A stretch of 64,000 nt of DNA. It comes from Herminiimonas sp. Lineage in GTDB: Bacteria > Pseudomonadota > Gammaproteobacteria > Burkholderiales > Burkholderiaceae. The stretch spans positions 372,001 to 436,000 of the forward strand of contig NZ_JAURVN010000015.1 of NCBI RefSeq assembly GCF_030655415.1, given 5' to 3'. Numbering within the stretch: the stretch's first letter is position 1; each line of letters opens with the position of its first letter. Both the position numbers and the translations under genes were made by a program. The notes under the pieces are model-generated. The model was not told the origin of the DNA. It saw only the letters and a list, made by a program, of their open reading frames with translations, and searched no databases. Of the stretch, positions 1-9,911 are shown one piece after another.

Positions 1-33
1 ACGGGTGATTTCTGCGGTGCGTGGCGTAGACAT
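1..33 (-). CDS. hisB: Imidazoleglycerol-phosphate dehydratase, N-terminus only (cut by the left edge)
   Basis: Eleven codons from an ATG at 33 run off the left edge and read MSTPRTAEITR. Betaproteobacterial HisB proteins begin with a short R-x-AE-(I/V)-x-R stretch of this kind, and hisG-hisD lie upstream on the same strand, so this is probably the start of hisB, the dehydratase of histidine synthesis. Only 11 residues are visible. The identification therefore rests on that short match (recalled from the family) plus operon context. No clear Shine-Dalgarno sequence precedes it. hisC, which often sits between hisD and hisB, is not there. Confidence 0.55.
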   Translation of the reverse strand, partial: MSTPRTAEITR

Positions 34-297
34 ATTCGATTGACCGTTACGATGAGAATGAGGTTTTAAAACCGTCGAGGTGTAGATATTTCCTGATGTT
101 GCTAGGCCAAACCGAAAGCGTTTTCTGACAATACATGCATTTTACCCATATTTTCAGCAAGCACTTTGCGTTCCAGCGACTGAATCTGCCTATCTCCGCA
201 TTTTTTACATTTGCGAGTGGTAATGCGGATGCAAAAACAGCGTTAAACGACTCGTGGCTCTTCTTCAGAGCAACTAATGAATCCGATAAGAAGCTTG
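34..297. other. Spacer between probable hisB and the methyltransferase gene
   Basis: No convincing gene is present. The one clear structure is a perfect 12-bp palindrome, GGTTTTAAAACC at 62-73, about 30 bp upstream of the probable hisB start. It could be a binding site or just chance symmetry. No strong -35/-10 pair was recognised. Confidence 0.4.
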
Positions 298-1116
298 TCA
301 GATCTCTTCTGGGACAGATTTTCCTTGATCGTCGAGGATGACCACCGCTTCGTCATCTTTTACATCAAGCGCTGCCAGCCGTTTTGCTATCAAATCGCAA
401 TATTCGGTATTCAGTTCGAAACCAACAAAATGGCGGCCGCAGCGTTTGGCCGCCACCGCCGTGGTTCCGCTGCCCATGAAAGGATCCAGTACCACGCCGT
501 CTGGCGGACACGATGCTTTCAACATGCGCTCGATAATTTCCAGCGGCTTTTGGGTTGGATGATCGGCGCGTTCTTTATGCTCTTTATGCAGACGCGAAAC
601 GCTCCACACATCTTTCGGGTTGTAACCCAGTTCCAGCCATTTTGCGCCAACGAAAATCGAACGCGAACGGGCTTTCTTGGTTACCGCGTCGTAGGGAATG
701 CGTATCGCGTCGAGGTCGAAGTAATAATCCTTGGCTTTGGCAAAGAATCCGACTGTGTCGTGCACCGATGAAAATCGGCGTGTACTGCCGCCCATCGATG
801 GCACGCGTCTGTCCCAGATAATTTCATTGACCATCGTCATGCGCTTCTTCAGCATGACAAATACTTCCGGCGAATAGCGCCACGTCAGGAAAATATACAG
901 GCTGCCGTTGGGCTTAAGCTTGGGCAATGCTGCATCGACCCATTGCTCCATCCATAACAGATAAGCATCGGCATCGAGCTTATCTGAATCGTTACCGTAA
1001 TCCTTGCCCAAACCGTAAGGCGGATCCGCGATGATCAAATCGATAGCGCCATCGGGAATACGCGCCAGGCCTGCCAGCGCATCTTCGCAAAAAATGCGAT
1101 CGCGCCATTCCGTCAT
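298..1116 (-). CDS. Orphan DNA adenine/cytosine-N4 methyltransferase, beta class
   Basis: This predicted SAM-dependent DNA methyltransferase has the catalytic motif DPPYG near the N-terminus and the AdoMet-binding motif DPFMGSGTT near the C-terminus. Motif IV before motif I is the order of the beta class (YhdJ, CcrM and many type II/III enzymes). HPTQKP just before motif I is also typical. DPPY indicates exocyclic amino methylation (N6-A or N4-C). The target sequence cannot be read from the protein. The chosen ATG at 1116 gives 272 residues; a GTG at 1134, two bases after the hisD stop, would add six. No restriction endonuclease gene is adjacent, so it looks like a solitary, possibly regulatory, methylase cotranscribed with hisD. 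Confidence 0.85.
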   Translation of the reverse strand: MTEWRDRIFCEDALAGLARIPDGAIDLIIADPPYGLGKDYGNDSDKLDADAYLLWMEQWVDAALPKLKPNGSLYIFLTWRYSPEVFVMLKKRMTMVNEIIWDRRVPSMGGSTRRFSSVHDTVGFFAKAKDYYFDLDAIRIPYDAVTKKARSRSIFVGAKWLELGYNPKDVWSVSRLHKEHKERADHPTQKPLEIIERMLKASCPPDGVVLDPFMGSGTTAVAAKRCGRHFVGFELNTEYCDLIAKRLAALDVKDDEAVVILDDQGKSVPEEI

Positions 1117-1135
1117 TGCGGGGCCTGGAAGCACG

Positions 1136-2455
1136 TCATTTTTTCAGCCGATATTCAGCTGAACGAGCGTGTGCCTGCAAACCTTCACCGTAGGCAAGTT
1201 CTGCTGCGACTTTGCCTAAAGTCTGTGCCCCGCCTTCACTTACTTGCAACATACTGGAACGCTTTTGAAAATCATAAACGCCGAGAGGGGATGAGAAACG
1301 CGCAGTGCGCGAAGTAGGCAACACGTGATTTGGACCCGCGCAATAATCGCCTAAAGATTCGGACGAAAAACGACCAAGGAACATCGCGCCTGCGTGACGA
1401 ATCTTGTCTGCCCAATGTTGTGGATTTTCTGTAGAAATTTCCAGATGTTCAGCAGCAATCGAATTCGCGATCTCGCACGCTTCATCCATATCGCGTACTT
1501 TGATCATCGCACCGCGATTGGTCAGCGAAGTCGCGATCACATCCTTGCGCGGCATCCCGGCCAATTGGCGATTGATACTATCTGCAACGGCCTCGATGTA
1601 AGCAGCATCAGGGCAAATCAAAATCGATTGCGCCAATTCATCGTGCTCGGCTTGCGAAAAAAGATCCATCGCGATCCAATCAGGATCCGTGGTGCCATCG
1701 CAGATCACCAAAATTTCCGATGGACCTGCAATCATGTCGATACCGACTGTGCCAAACACGCGACGTTTAGCGGCTGCCACATATGCGTTGCCAGGACCGA
1801 CGATTTTATCGACTTGCGGAATCGTTGCGGTGCCGTACGCGAGTGCGCCTACGGCCTGCGCGCCACCAATCGTGAACACGCGATCAACGCCCGACATCGC
1901 AGCGGCGGCCAACACCAATTCATTCTTCACCCCATTCGGCGTCGGCACTACCATGATGACTTCTTGCACGCCTGCCACTTTGGCGGGAATCGCATTCATC
2001 AATACCGATGATGGATACGCAGCTTTACCACCAGGAACGTAAATGCCGACGCGATCCAGCGGCGTAACTTTTTGTCCCAATACTGTGCCGTCCGCCTCGG
2101 TATAACTAAAACCGTTAGAACCGATTTCAGCCTTTTGACGTTCGTGATACGCACGCACGCGATCTGCTGCGGTTTGTAACGCAGCGCGACGGACTGGCGA
2201 CAGGTTATTCAGCGCAGCTTGCAATTCGTCTTGTGAAATTTCCAGCGCGCTCATATCCGCAGCGGCTACATGATCGAACTGCTGTGTATATCGCAATACC
2301 GCTGCATCACCTTCGCGCTTTACATGATCCAGAATCAGCATGACGCCGCGATCTATCGCTTCGTCTTCGCTCGCCTCGAATGCCAACACATCGGCGAGTT
2401 GCGCCTTGAAGTTAGGATGAGTGGAATCAAATTTTCGGATTTGTATGGACATCAT
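1136..2455 (-). CDS. hisD: Histidinol dehydrogenase
   Basis: HisD catalyses the last two steps of histidine synthesis: NAD-dependent oxidation of L-histidinol to L-histidinal and then to histidine, using bound zinc. The 439-residue length is normal. The family signature is clear, including the glycine-rich [13 protein letters not shown] segment, IAGPSEILV, and the [11 protein letters not shown] metal-site region. It begins with two consecutive ATG codons. It lies 46 bp downstream of hisG on the same strand and ends just before the methyltransferase gene, so it is probably cotranscribed with murA-hisG. Confidence 0.97.
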   Translation of the reverse strand: MMSIQIRKFDSTHPNFKAQLADVLAFEASEDEAIDRGVMLILDHVKREGDAAVLRYTQQFDHVAAADMSALEISQDELQAALNNLSPVRRAALQTAADRVRAYHERQKAEIGSNGFSYTEADGTVLGQKVTPLDRVGIYVPGGKAAYPSSVLMNAIPAKVAGVQEVIMVVPTPNGVKNELVLAAAAMSGVDRVFTIGGAQAVGALAYGTATIPQVDKIVGPGNAYVAAAKRRVFGTVGIDMIAGPSEILVICDGTTDPDWIAMDLFSQAEHDELAQSILICPDAAYIEAVADSINRQLAGMPRKDVIATSLTNRGAMIKVRDMDEACEIANSIAAEHLEISTENPQHWADKIRHAGAMFLGRFSSESLGDYCAGPNHVLPTSRTARFSSPLGVYDFQKRSSMLQVSEGGAQTLGKVAAELAYGEGLQAHARSAEYRLKK

Positions 2456-2501
2456 TGTTCTCTATCTAGTCATGTAGAAATGAAGTTGCTGGTTCATTAT
2501 T

Positions 2502-3190
2502 TCAAGACTGGCGTTTCGACGCCTTTTCAAATGCTTCAAGTATGGGCTGCAAACGTTCACGCTTCAATTTCAATGCGGCCTGATTCACGACCAGGCGCGA
2601 TGAAATTTCCATGATGTGCTCGACTTCAACCAGATGATTCGCGCGCAAGGTGCTGCCAGTGCTGACCAGATCGACGATCGCGTCAGCAAGACCAACCAGC
2701 GGGCCGAGCTCCATCGAGCCGTACAGTTTAATCAAATCAACGTGCACACCTTTAGCGGCGAAATGTTCCCGCGCAGTCTGTACATATTTAGTCACGACGC
2801 GCAAACGTGCGCCTTGACGCACTGCACTGGCGTAATCAAAGCCGTCTTCCACCGCGACTGACATACGGCATTTTGCGATATTCAAATCGATGGGCTGATA
2901 CAAACCTTCGCCGCCGTGCTCAAGCAAGACATCCTTGCCTGCCACGCCGAAGTCGGCAGCACCGTATTGCACGTAAGTCGGCACGTCGGATGCCCGCACG
3001 ATAATCACGCGCACATTTGCGTCGTTGGTTTGCAAAATCAATTTGCGCGAAGTTTCTGGATCTTCGGTGACCTTGATGCCGGCAGCTTCCAGCAGCGGCA
3101 AGGTTTCTTCAAAGATGCGGCCCTTCGACAAAGCCAGCGTCAGTTGCTGCGGATTATTTTGTGCATCCACTTTTAAATCTGATTGCGTCA

Positions 3191-3191
<1 letters not shown>
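2502..3191 (-). CDS. hisG: ATP phosphoribosyltransferase catalytic subunit, short form
   Basis: HisG condenses ATP with PRPP to start histidine synthesis. At 229 residues this is the short form, which lacks the C-terminal histidine-binding regulatory domain. In known species this form works with HisZ, an inactive histidyl-tRNA synthetase paralogue that confers feedback control; hisZ is not in this window. Typical motifs are [10 protein letters not shown] near the N-terminus, [17 protein letters not shown], and the PRPP-binding [12 protein letters not shown]. The ATG shares one base with the murA stop (TAATG), implying translational coupling. Confidence 0.96.
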
Positions 3192-4441
<1,250 letters not shown>

Positions 4442-4499
4442 TTAAAGCTTGTCCATTAATGAGTTGGTTTAAGTAATGCATGCAAACTCTGCAAGCGTA

Positions 4500-4736
4500 T
4501 TACTTTTGGAATTCTTCCGGCGTCATTGTCTTCATCGACAAGGCGTGGATTTCTTCACGCATGCGATCGCCGAGCGCGGCGTAGACCAATTGATGACGCT
4601 GGATCAAACGCTTGCCGGCAAATGCATTCGATACGATTACCGCTTCGAAATGCGCGCCGTCGCCACTTACTTCTACGTGCGTGCAATCCATGCCTGCAGC
4701 GATATAACTTTTAACTAATTCTGGTGTGGGCAACAT
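4500..4736 (-). CDS. ibaG: BolA-family protein IbaG (YrbA)
   Basis: This 78-residue BolA/IbaG-family protein has the compact BolA fold with the invariant histidine region (FAGKRLIQRHQLVYAALG) and the terminal HALSMKTMTPEE signature. Characterised IbaG/BolA proteins bind [2Fe-2S] clusters together with monothiol glutaredoxins and influence acid response and envelope phenotypes. Its position immediately before murA and downstream of mla genes matches E. coli mlaFEDCB-ibaG-murA, which favours IbaG over BolA itself. The ABC-2 pair sits between it and mlaB here. Confidence 0.9.
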   Translation of the reverse strand: MLPTPELVKSYIAAGMDCTHVEVSGDGAHFEAVIVSNAFAGKRLIQRHQLVYAALGDRMREEIHALSMKTMTPEEFQK

Positions 4737-4793
4737 GATTTTGCCTTTTAATATTGAATGATAAGTGAATAAATAAAAGCGTCACGCGAACGA

Positions 4794-5549
4794 TCAATGA
4801 CGCAGCTTGTAACCATTTTTCAGCAACTGAACTGCCAAACCTGAAAGCAGCAACAGAAAGAACGCAACAGCCAGACAGCTGATTAAAGGATCAACGTCTG
4901 ATTGACCGAAGAAGCCATAACGGAAGCCATCGATCATGTAAAAGAATGGATTGAGGTGCGACACGGTTTGCCAAAACGGCGGCAAGGAATGTACCGAATA
5001 AAAAACGCCAGACAAGAAAGTCGCCGGCATGATCAAGAAGTTCTGGAACGCTGCCAGCTGATCAAATTTTTCTGCCCAAATGCCAGCGATCAAACCCATG
5101 GTACCCAGCATGCTCGCGCCGAGAATACCGAAGATCAAAATCCACCACGGCGCCGCGAACGACATATCCGCAAACCATGCAGTGACGAGGAACACACCGC
5201 TGCCGACCACCACACCGCGTACCACCGCAGCCAATACGTAAGCACCGAACAATTCCCAGTGCGACAAAGGCGTCAGCAACACGAACACCAGATTGCCGGT
5301 GATCTTGGATTGAATCAGCGATGATGACGAATTGGCAAACGCGTTTTGCAACACGCTCATCATCACCAAGCCAGGCACCAAAAAGGCTGTGTATTTCACG
5401 CCGGGATAAACCTGCACATGATCTTCCAGCACGTGACCAAAAATCAGCAGGTACAACACAGCAGTCAAAATCGGTGCGGCAACAGTTTGCGTCGCCACTT
5501 TCCAGAAGCGCAGCATCTCTTTATAGAACAGCGTTTGGAAGCCGGTCAT
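4794..5549 (-). CDS. ABC-2 type exporter, permease subunit (YadH-like)
   Basis: This 251-residue membrane protein has about six predicted transmembrane helices and the ABC-2 signature near the C-terminus (FLSGVFYSVHSLPPFWQ ... NPFFYMIDGFRYGFFG). It pairs with the ATPase encoded immediately upstream: the ATPase stop and this ATG share four bases (ATGA). YadGH-like transporters are widespread exporters whose substrates are mostly unknown; related systems export polysaccharides, lipids or drugs. Lying between mlaB and ibaG suggests an envelope substrate, but nothing in the sequence identifies it. Confidence 0.9.
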   Translation of the reverse strand: MTGFQTLFYKEMLRFWKVATQTVAAPILTAVLYLLIFGHVLEDHVQVYPGVKYTAFLVPGLVMMSVLQNAFANSSSSLIQSKITGNLVFVLLTPLSHWELFGAYVLAAVVRGVVVGSGVFLVTAWFADMSFAAPWWILIFGILGASMLGTMGLIAGIWAEKFDQLAAFQNFLIMPATFLSGVFYSVHSLPPFWQTVSHLNPFFYMIDGFRYGFFGQSDVDPLISCLAVAFFLLLLSGLAVQLLKNGYKLRH

Positions 5550-6457
5550 TTTTCACCTTCCATGATCTGAATAAATACATCTTCCAGATCGGCTTGCTGC
5601 AATTGCATATCTTCTATGACGGCACCGGACAAACGCAGCTTGGCGAGTATCGGCTCGACGTCTTTGTATTCGCTAACGCGCAAAGTATATTTATTGCCCA
5701 GCACCAGTTCTTCAGGATGCGAAACCAAATCCTTCAGCTCATCCGGCAAAGATCCTGATGCGAGTTGCACCACAAGTTGCGAGCCGGAGATGCGTTTGAT
5801 CAGCGCAGAGGTTGAATCAAGCGCGACCACTTGGCCGGCTTTCAACATCGCAACGCGATTGCACAAGGCTTGTGCTTCTTCCAGATAATGCGTGGTCAGT
5901 ACAACGGTGTGCCCTTCGCGATTCAGACGCGAAATGAACTTCCACAAGGTCTGGCGCAACTCGACATCGACACCAGCCGTCGGCTCATCCAGCACGATCA
6001 CAGGTGGCTTGTGCACCAGCGCTTGCGCGACCAACACGCGACGCTTCATGCCACCAGACAAAGCGCGCATATTCGCATCGGCCTTGTTGGTCAGATCAAG
6101 GTGATGCATGACCTCGTCTATCCACGGATCGTTATTCTTCAAGCCGTAATAACCGGACTGCATGCGCAGGGTTTCACGAACCGTGAAGAAAGGATCGAAT
6201 ACCAATTCTTGCGGTACGACTCCGAGCAACTTGCGCGCTTGGCGATAGTCGGTCACGACATCGTGACCGTGCACTTCTACCGTGCCGGAATCTGCGCGAT
6301 TCAAGCCGGCAATGATGGAGATCAAGGTGGTTTTGCCCGCGCCGTTAGGGCCGAGCAAGCCGAAAAATTCACCTTCTTCGATAGAAAGTGAAATGCCATT
6401 CACCGCTTTCAGCGCGCGATAGCTTTTTTCGACATTGTTTATTTGAATTGCAGCCAT
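5546..6457 (-). CDS. ABC-2 type exporter, ATPase subunit (YadG-like)
   Basis: This nucleotide-binding subunit of an exporter has Walker [10 protein letters not shown], signature LSGGMKRR, Walker B VIVLDEPTAGVD and the H-loop TTHY. About 80 C-terminal residues follow the ATPase core, as in YadG/CcmA-type proteins. The ATG at 6457 (MAAIQINNVEKSY) is chosen because it places the ABC fold at the usual distance from the N-terminus, giving 303 residues; the open frame continues 19 codons further upstream. It overlaps the permease gene by four bases. About 180 bp separate it from mlaB, with a TATAAT at 6543-6548 (minus) but no good -35, so it may have its own promoter. Confidence 0.92.
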   Translation of the reverse strand: MAAIQINNVEKSYRALKAVNGISLSIEEGEFFGLLGPNGAGKTTLISIIAGLNRADSGTVEVHGHDVVTDYRQARKLLGVVPQELVFDPFFTVRETLRMQSGYYGLKNNDPWIDEVMHHLDLTNKADANMRALSGGMKRRVLVAQALVHKPPVIVLDEPTAGVDVELRQTLWKFISRLNREGHTVVLTTHYLEEAQALCNRVAMLKAGQVVALDSTSALIKRISGSQLVVQLASGSLPDELKDLVSHPEELVLGNKYTLRVSEYKDVEPILAKLRLSGAVIEDMQLQQADLEDVFIQIMEGEK

Positions 6458-6635
6458 GGTGGCTAATCGCACTTTACGGAAAATGAAACGCTGATACCGC
6501 TGTTCGTTGCGCAAACACGCTGACCGAACGGCGAAACCCTTGATTATATTGGATTTTCGCTACACGCCGCCGTTTTAGGGCACTTATACAGCGAGTGGCG
6601 AAGGAGTCTTCAGAGAATTGACCGCGAAAAAAAGG

Positions 6636-6923
6636 TCAATGATGCGGCAGATCGGCGCGAGCAATATTCGGCGCTATCAAGGCAGTCACGTCATACAGGG
6701 AAATCAGGCTGAGCAAATTTGCAGGGATATTGCGAAAAGATAAAGAAACAGCCTTGGCTGAAGCCACGCGTTGCCAAGCCAATATCGTCGCTACGGCAGC
6801 CGAATCAACCGTGACCAAATTGGAAAAATCAATGTCGGTCTGACCACCGGCGATCGCCTGCAAGCCCGCATCCAATGCCGTTTTGGCATTGTCGAAGGTG
6901 AGCGATGCGCCGGGTTGGAACAT
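6636..6923 (-). CDS. mlaB: STAS-domain lipid-transport subunit MlaB
   Basis: A 95-residue single STAS domain. In the Mla pathway MlaB binds the ATPase MlaF in the cytosol and stabilises/activates the MlaFEDB complex that moves phospholipids between inner and outer membranes. The STAS core is visible as DIDFSNLVTVDSAAVATILAW, where the TVDSA loop sits at the usual phosphorylatable/functional position. It starts six bases after mlaC ends. Sequence similarity in this subfamily is low, so the assignment leans on operon position. Confidence 0.88.
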   Translation of the reverse strand: MFQPGASLTFDNAKTALDAGLQAIAGGQTDIDFSNLVTVDSAAVATILAWQRVASAKAVSLSFRNIPANLLSLISLYDVTALIAPNIARADLPHH

Positions 6924-6929
6924 GATTAA

Positions 6930-7577
6930 TTACTGCGCAGGAGCAGGGGTTTTACCGGTTTTAGCAATGCTGCCGGCAAGTTTCTTGTTTCTGTCGGACA
7001 GGGCTTTAATCAAACCATCGATGCCGCCTTTGCTGATTTCCGCAGCAAAACTACCTTTATATGTCTCAACCAACCATGCGCCGAGTACATTGATATCGTA
7101 GATTTTCCAGCCATTAGCCGACTTCGCAAGACGATAGCTGAGTTGAATTGGCTCGCCACGTGGTTGCAACACTTGCGTATTTACGATCACGTCTGTGTCC
7201 GCAGGATCGGCACGCAATGGACGATATTCCAGTTTTTGATCGCGGATTTGCGAAATCGCGCCGGAATATGTGTACACCAGCAAGCTGCGGAATTCAGTCG
7301 TCAATTGCTTTTGTTGATCAGGCGTCGCTTCGCGCCAGTGACGGCCCGCAGCCAACGAAGTCATACGTTGAAAATCGACATGCGGCAGAATTTTTTCTTC
7401 GACGACTTGCTGCACACGACGAGGATTTCCTGCCTGGATATCTTTGTCGGATTTGGCCAGCGCCATGACTTCTTCACTGATGCGTTTGACTAATACGTCA
7501 GGCGCTTCTTGCGCGGCTGCGTATGCGGTGAAAGCCATCGCCGCAAACGCCAACATGAATTTTTGCAATAATTTCAT
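6930..7577 (-). CDS. mlaC: Periplasmic phospholipid-binding protein MlaC
   Basis: MlaC shuttles phospholipid across the periplasm between outer-membrane MlaA and the inner-membrane MlaFEDB complex. The 215-residue protein has a Sec signal peptide (KLLQKFMLAFAAMAFTAYAAA, cleavage near residue 22) and a Ttg2D/MlaC domain. Characteristic segments include ILPHVDFQRMTSLAAGRHWREATPDQQ, a region after NTQVLQPRGEPI, and WKIYDINVLGAWLVETYKGSF. A GGGAAAAG sequence just before the ATG may act as the ribosome binding site. It ends in an alanine/proline tail. Confidence 0.95.
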   Translation of the reverse strand: MKLLQKFMLAFAAMAFTAYAAAQEAPDVLVKRISEEVMALAKSDKDIQAGNPRRVQQVVEEKILPHVDFQRMTSLAAGRHWREATPDQQKQLTTEFRSLLVYTYSGAISQIRDQKLEYRPLRADPADTDVIVNTQVLQPRGEPIQLSYRLAKSANGWKIYDINVLGAWLVETYKGSFAAEISKGGIDGLIKALSDRNKKLAGSIAKTGKTPAPAQ

Positions 7578-7722
7578 CTTTTCCCAATTCGGTTTATAGC
7601 TAGCTATTTAAATAGCCCAAGACTTGCGGATGCCATACGCGCCGGATTAACACTATCCTATCCAACGCGCCTTTACGCTACATGAGTGCGACTGGCTCTT
7701 TTGCAAGGCTTTCGACAGTTTC

Positions 7723-8517
7723 TTAACCTTGTGGTTCCAAAGCTTTATCTACAGCAACGGCAGCATCGGATGCTGGCTGCGATGGTGCTGCATCACTTTG
7801 TGGGCTAACAGCCTTGTCTGCTTTCGGCTTGACCGACTCTTCGCCGTCATTTACCTGACTCTCACGACGTTGCAAATAAGCGCCGCGGATAAAGGTATAA
7901 CGATCGAGAGCAACATCTTCCAGCAAATTGGTAGCGTTCAATGCCGATGCACGCGCATCGATCACACGAACCACAGCGCCGACATTACGCACATCAACCG
8001 GTGTTGTGTAAGTCCACAAGTCGCCGTAGATGTCGACCGGCAATGCAGCGGTGTCGCGCACTGTCGATGGGCCAAACAAAGGCAGGACGACGTACGGACC
8101 TGGAGCTACGCCCCATTTACCCAAGGTTTGACCGAAATCTTCTTTGTGTTTTGGAATGCCGGCTTCTGATGCGATATCAAGCAAACCACCCAGACCGAAG
8201 GTCGTGTTAAACGTCACGCGCATCACGTCTGAAAAACCTTGATCTGCTTTCCCTTGCAGGAAATTATTAACCATGGTCCATACGTCGCCAATATTGCCGA
8301 AGAAGTTATTCACGCCGGTTTGCACAAACGATGGCAACACTTCCTGGTAGGCAGTCGCAGCTGGCTTCAAGGCGACGCGATCCAGTCCGTCGTTGAAGTC
8401 AAACATCGTGCGATTGAAACCTTCGAGAGGATCATCCGTATTGCTGCCGTTAGTGGTTGCACAGCCGCTCAGGAATACTGCTGAGGCGAATAGAATGGCT
8501 TTATTCATGTTTTTCAT
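7723..8517 (-). CDS. mlaA: Outer-membrane lipoprotein MlaA (VacJ)
   Basis: MlaA is the outer-membrane component that removes mislocalised phospholipid from the outer leaflet and hands it to MlaC. It is 264 residues long with a lipoprotein signal ending in the lipobox LSGC, then the family hallmark DPLEGFNRTMFDFNDGLDR and the GVAPGPYVVLPLFGPSTVRD motif. The last roughly 45 residues are an Ala/Asp/Lys/Pro-rich low-complexity tail that probably does not fold. The start overlaps the mlaD stop (ATGA). Placing mlaA inside the mla operon between mlaD and mlaC differs from E. coli, where vacJ is unlinked. Confidence 0.96.
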   Translation of the reverse strand: MKNMNKAILFASAVFLSGCATTNGSNTDDPLEGFNRTMFDFNDGLDRVALKPAATAYQEVLPSFVQTGVNNFFGNIGDVWTMVNNFLQGKADQGFSDVMRVTFNTTFGLGGLLDIASEAGIPKHKEDFGQTLGKWGVAPGPYVVLPLFGPSTVRDTAALPVDIYGDLWTYTTPVDVRNVGAVVRVIDARASALNATNLLEDVALDRYTFIRGAYLQRRESQVNDGEESVKPKADKAVSPQSDAAPSQPASDAAVAVDKALEPQG

Positions 8518-8987
8518 TTTGGCTCTTCTTTCCCTTCGGTTGCTTTACTGAAGAGGAATTGACTAATCAAATTCTCCAGCACCATCGCCGATTGTGTCAT
8601 TGTAATTCTGTCACCTGCAACCAGATTGGCGGTATCGCCACCGGCCTCAAGCCCTATATATTGCTCACCTAACAAACCCGAAGTCAAAATCTTGGCTGAC
8701 GTATCTTTTGGAAATTGATAACGGCTTTCAATATCCAGCGTCACCGATGCCTGATAGCTCTTGTCGTCGAATTTAATATCTGCAACTCGACCAACCACAA
8801 CGCCTGCGCTTTTAACCGGCGCACGTGGTTTCAAACCACCAATATTGTCAAAACGAGTCACTACCGTGTAGTTTTTCTCGAACGACAGCGAACTCATGTT
8901 GCCAGCCTTCATCGCCAGAAAGAACAAGGCGGCTGCACCCAGCAGCACAAAGAGGCCAACCCATAAGTCTAATGATTTTCTTTGCAT
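8514..8987 (-). CDS. mlaD: MCE-domain protein MlaD
   Basis: MlaD is the membrane-anchored, hexameric MCE-ring subunit of the MlaFEDB phospholipid transporter. The ATG at 8987 is preferred because GAGGT lies eight bases upstream and the protein then begins MQRKSLDLWVGLFVLLG, the usual N-terminal helix; the open frame runs 34 codons further upstream. The resulting 157-residue protein has one N-terminal membrane helix and an MCE domain (YTVVTRFDNIGGLKPRAPVKSAGV ... GLLGEQYIGLEAGG). It is somewhat shorter than E. coli MlaD. Confidence 0.94.
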   Translation of the reverse strand: MQRKSLDLWVGLFVLLGAAALFFLAMKAGNMSSLSFEKNYTVVTRFDNIGGLKPRAPVKSAGVVVGRVADIKFDDKSYQASVTLDIESRYQFPKDTSAKILTSGLLGEQYIGLEAGGDTANLVAGDRITMTQSAMVLENLISQFLFSKATEGKEEPK

Positions 8988-9131
8988 AAACAGATACCTC
9001 AAATATGGGAGAAAGCGCTTTTTATCGACATAAAACTCAATATAAATCGCCTTACCCTGCGCCACAATCAAAGTATCGAGGGGGCGCACATTTTAATCGA
9101 AAAGCACAATAAGCGCTTCGTACTCGTGCGC

Positions 9132-9911
9132 TTAACTGAACATCAAGGCCGTTAACAAAAAGTCCAGTCCCAGCACGGATAAAGACGCGATGACCACGGT
9201 GCGGGTTGTCGCTCTTGCAACACCTTCCGGCGTCGGCTGCGCTTGATAGCCCTGATACAAAGCGACAAAGGTCACAGCAAAACCAAACACAATACTTTTA
9301 ATCACACCGTTCGCGACATCATTCCAAACGTCAACGCCGCCTTGCATTTGTGACCAGAACGCACCCTCATCGACCCCGATCATTTTCACGCCGACGATGT
9401 AACCACCGATGATGCCGACAGCACTGAAAATTGCCGCCAGTACCGGCATAGCAATCACGCCTGCCCAGAAACGCGGCGCCAACACACGTTGTATCGGATT
9501 GACCGCCATCATTTCCATTGCTGATAACTGCTCGCCGGCTTTCATCAAACCGATTTCCGCGGTCAACGAAGTCCCAGCACGGCCGGCAAACAAGAGTGCA
9601 GTTACAACCGGGCCAAGTTCACGTGTCAGTGATAAAGCAACAAGCAAGCCTAGAGCTTGCTCTGAGCCGTATTTATTCAGTGTGTAATAACCCTGCAAAC
9701 CGAGAACAAAGCCAACAAACAAACCGGCAACCGCAATCAATACCAGCGAATAGTTGCCGATAAAGTGAATCTGGCTAACCACTAAACGCGGCCTACGCAG
9801 CAGGCCACCAGATGCAGCAATCACACTGAAAAAAATACGTGTAGCAAAACCGAGATTCGTAACGAATTCACGTACACCTCGCCCTATCGACGTCAGAAAC
9901 GCAGCAATCAT
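9132..9911 (-). CDS. mlaE: Phospholipid transport permease MlaE
   Basis: MlaE is the integral-membrane permease of the MlaFEDB complex. The 259-residue protein has an N-terminal amphipathic helix and five or so transmembrane segments. It shows the conserved family core RELGPVVTALLFAGRAGTSLTAEIGLM and EQLSAMEMMAVNPIQRVLAPRF. The ATG overlaps the mlaF stop by four bases, so permease and ATPase are translationally coupled. It is followed by mlaD after about 140 bp. Confidence 0.97.
   Translation of the reverse strand: MIAAFLTSIGRGVREFVTNLGFATRIFFSVIAASGGLLRRPRLVVSQIHFIGNYSLVLIAVAGLFVGFVLGLQGYYTLNKYGSEQALGLLVALSLTRELGPVVTALLFAGRAGTSLTAEIGLMKAGEQLSAMEMMAVNPIQRVLAPRFWAGVIAMPVLAAIFSAVGIIGGYIVGVKMIGVDEGAFWSQMQGGVDVWNDVANGVIKSIVFGFAVTFVALYQGYQAQPTPEGVARATTRTVVIASLSVLGLDFLLTALMFS

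Noticed and set aside
135..341. 68-codon plus-strand frame at the left end
   Set aside because: It runs into the antisense of the methyltransferase gene, has no ribosome binding site and no recognisable similarity.
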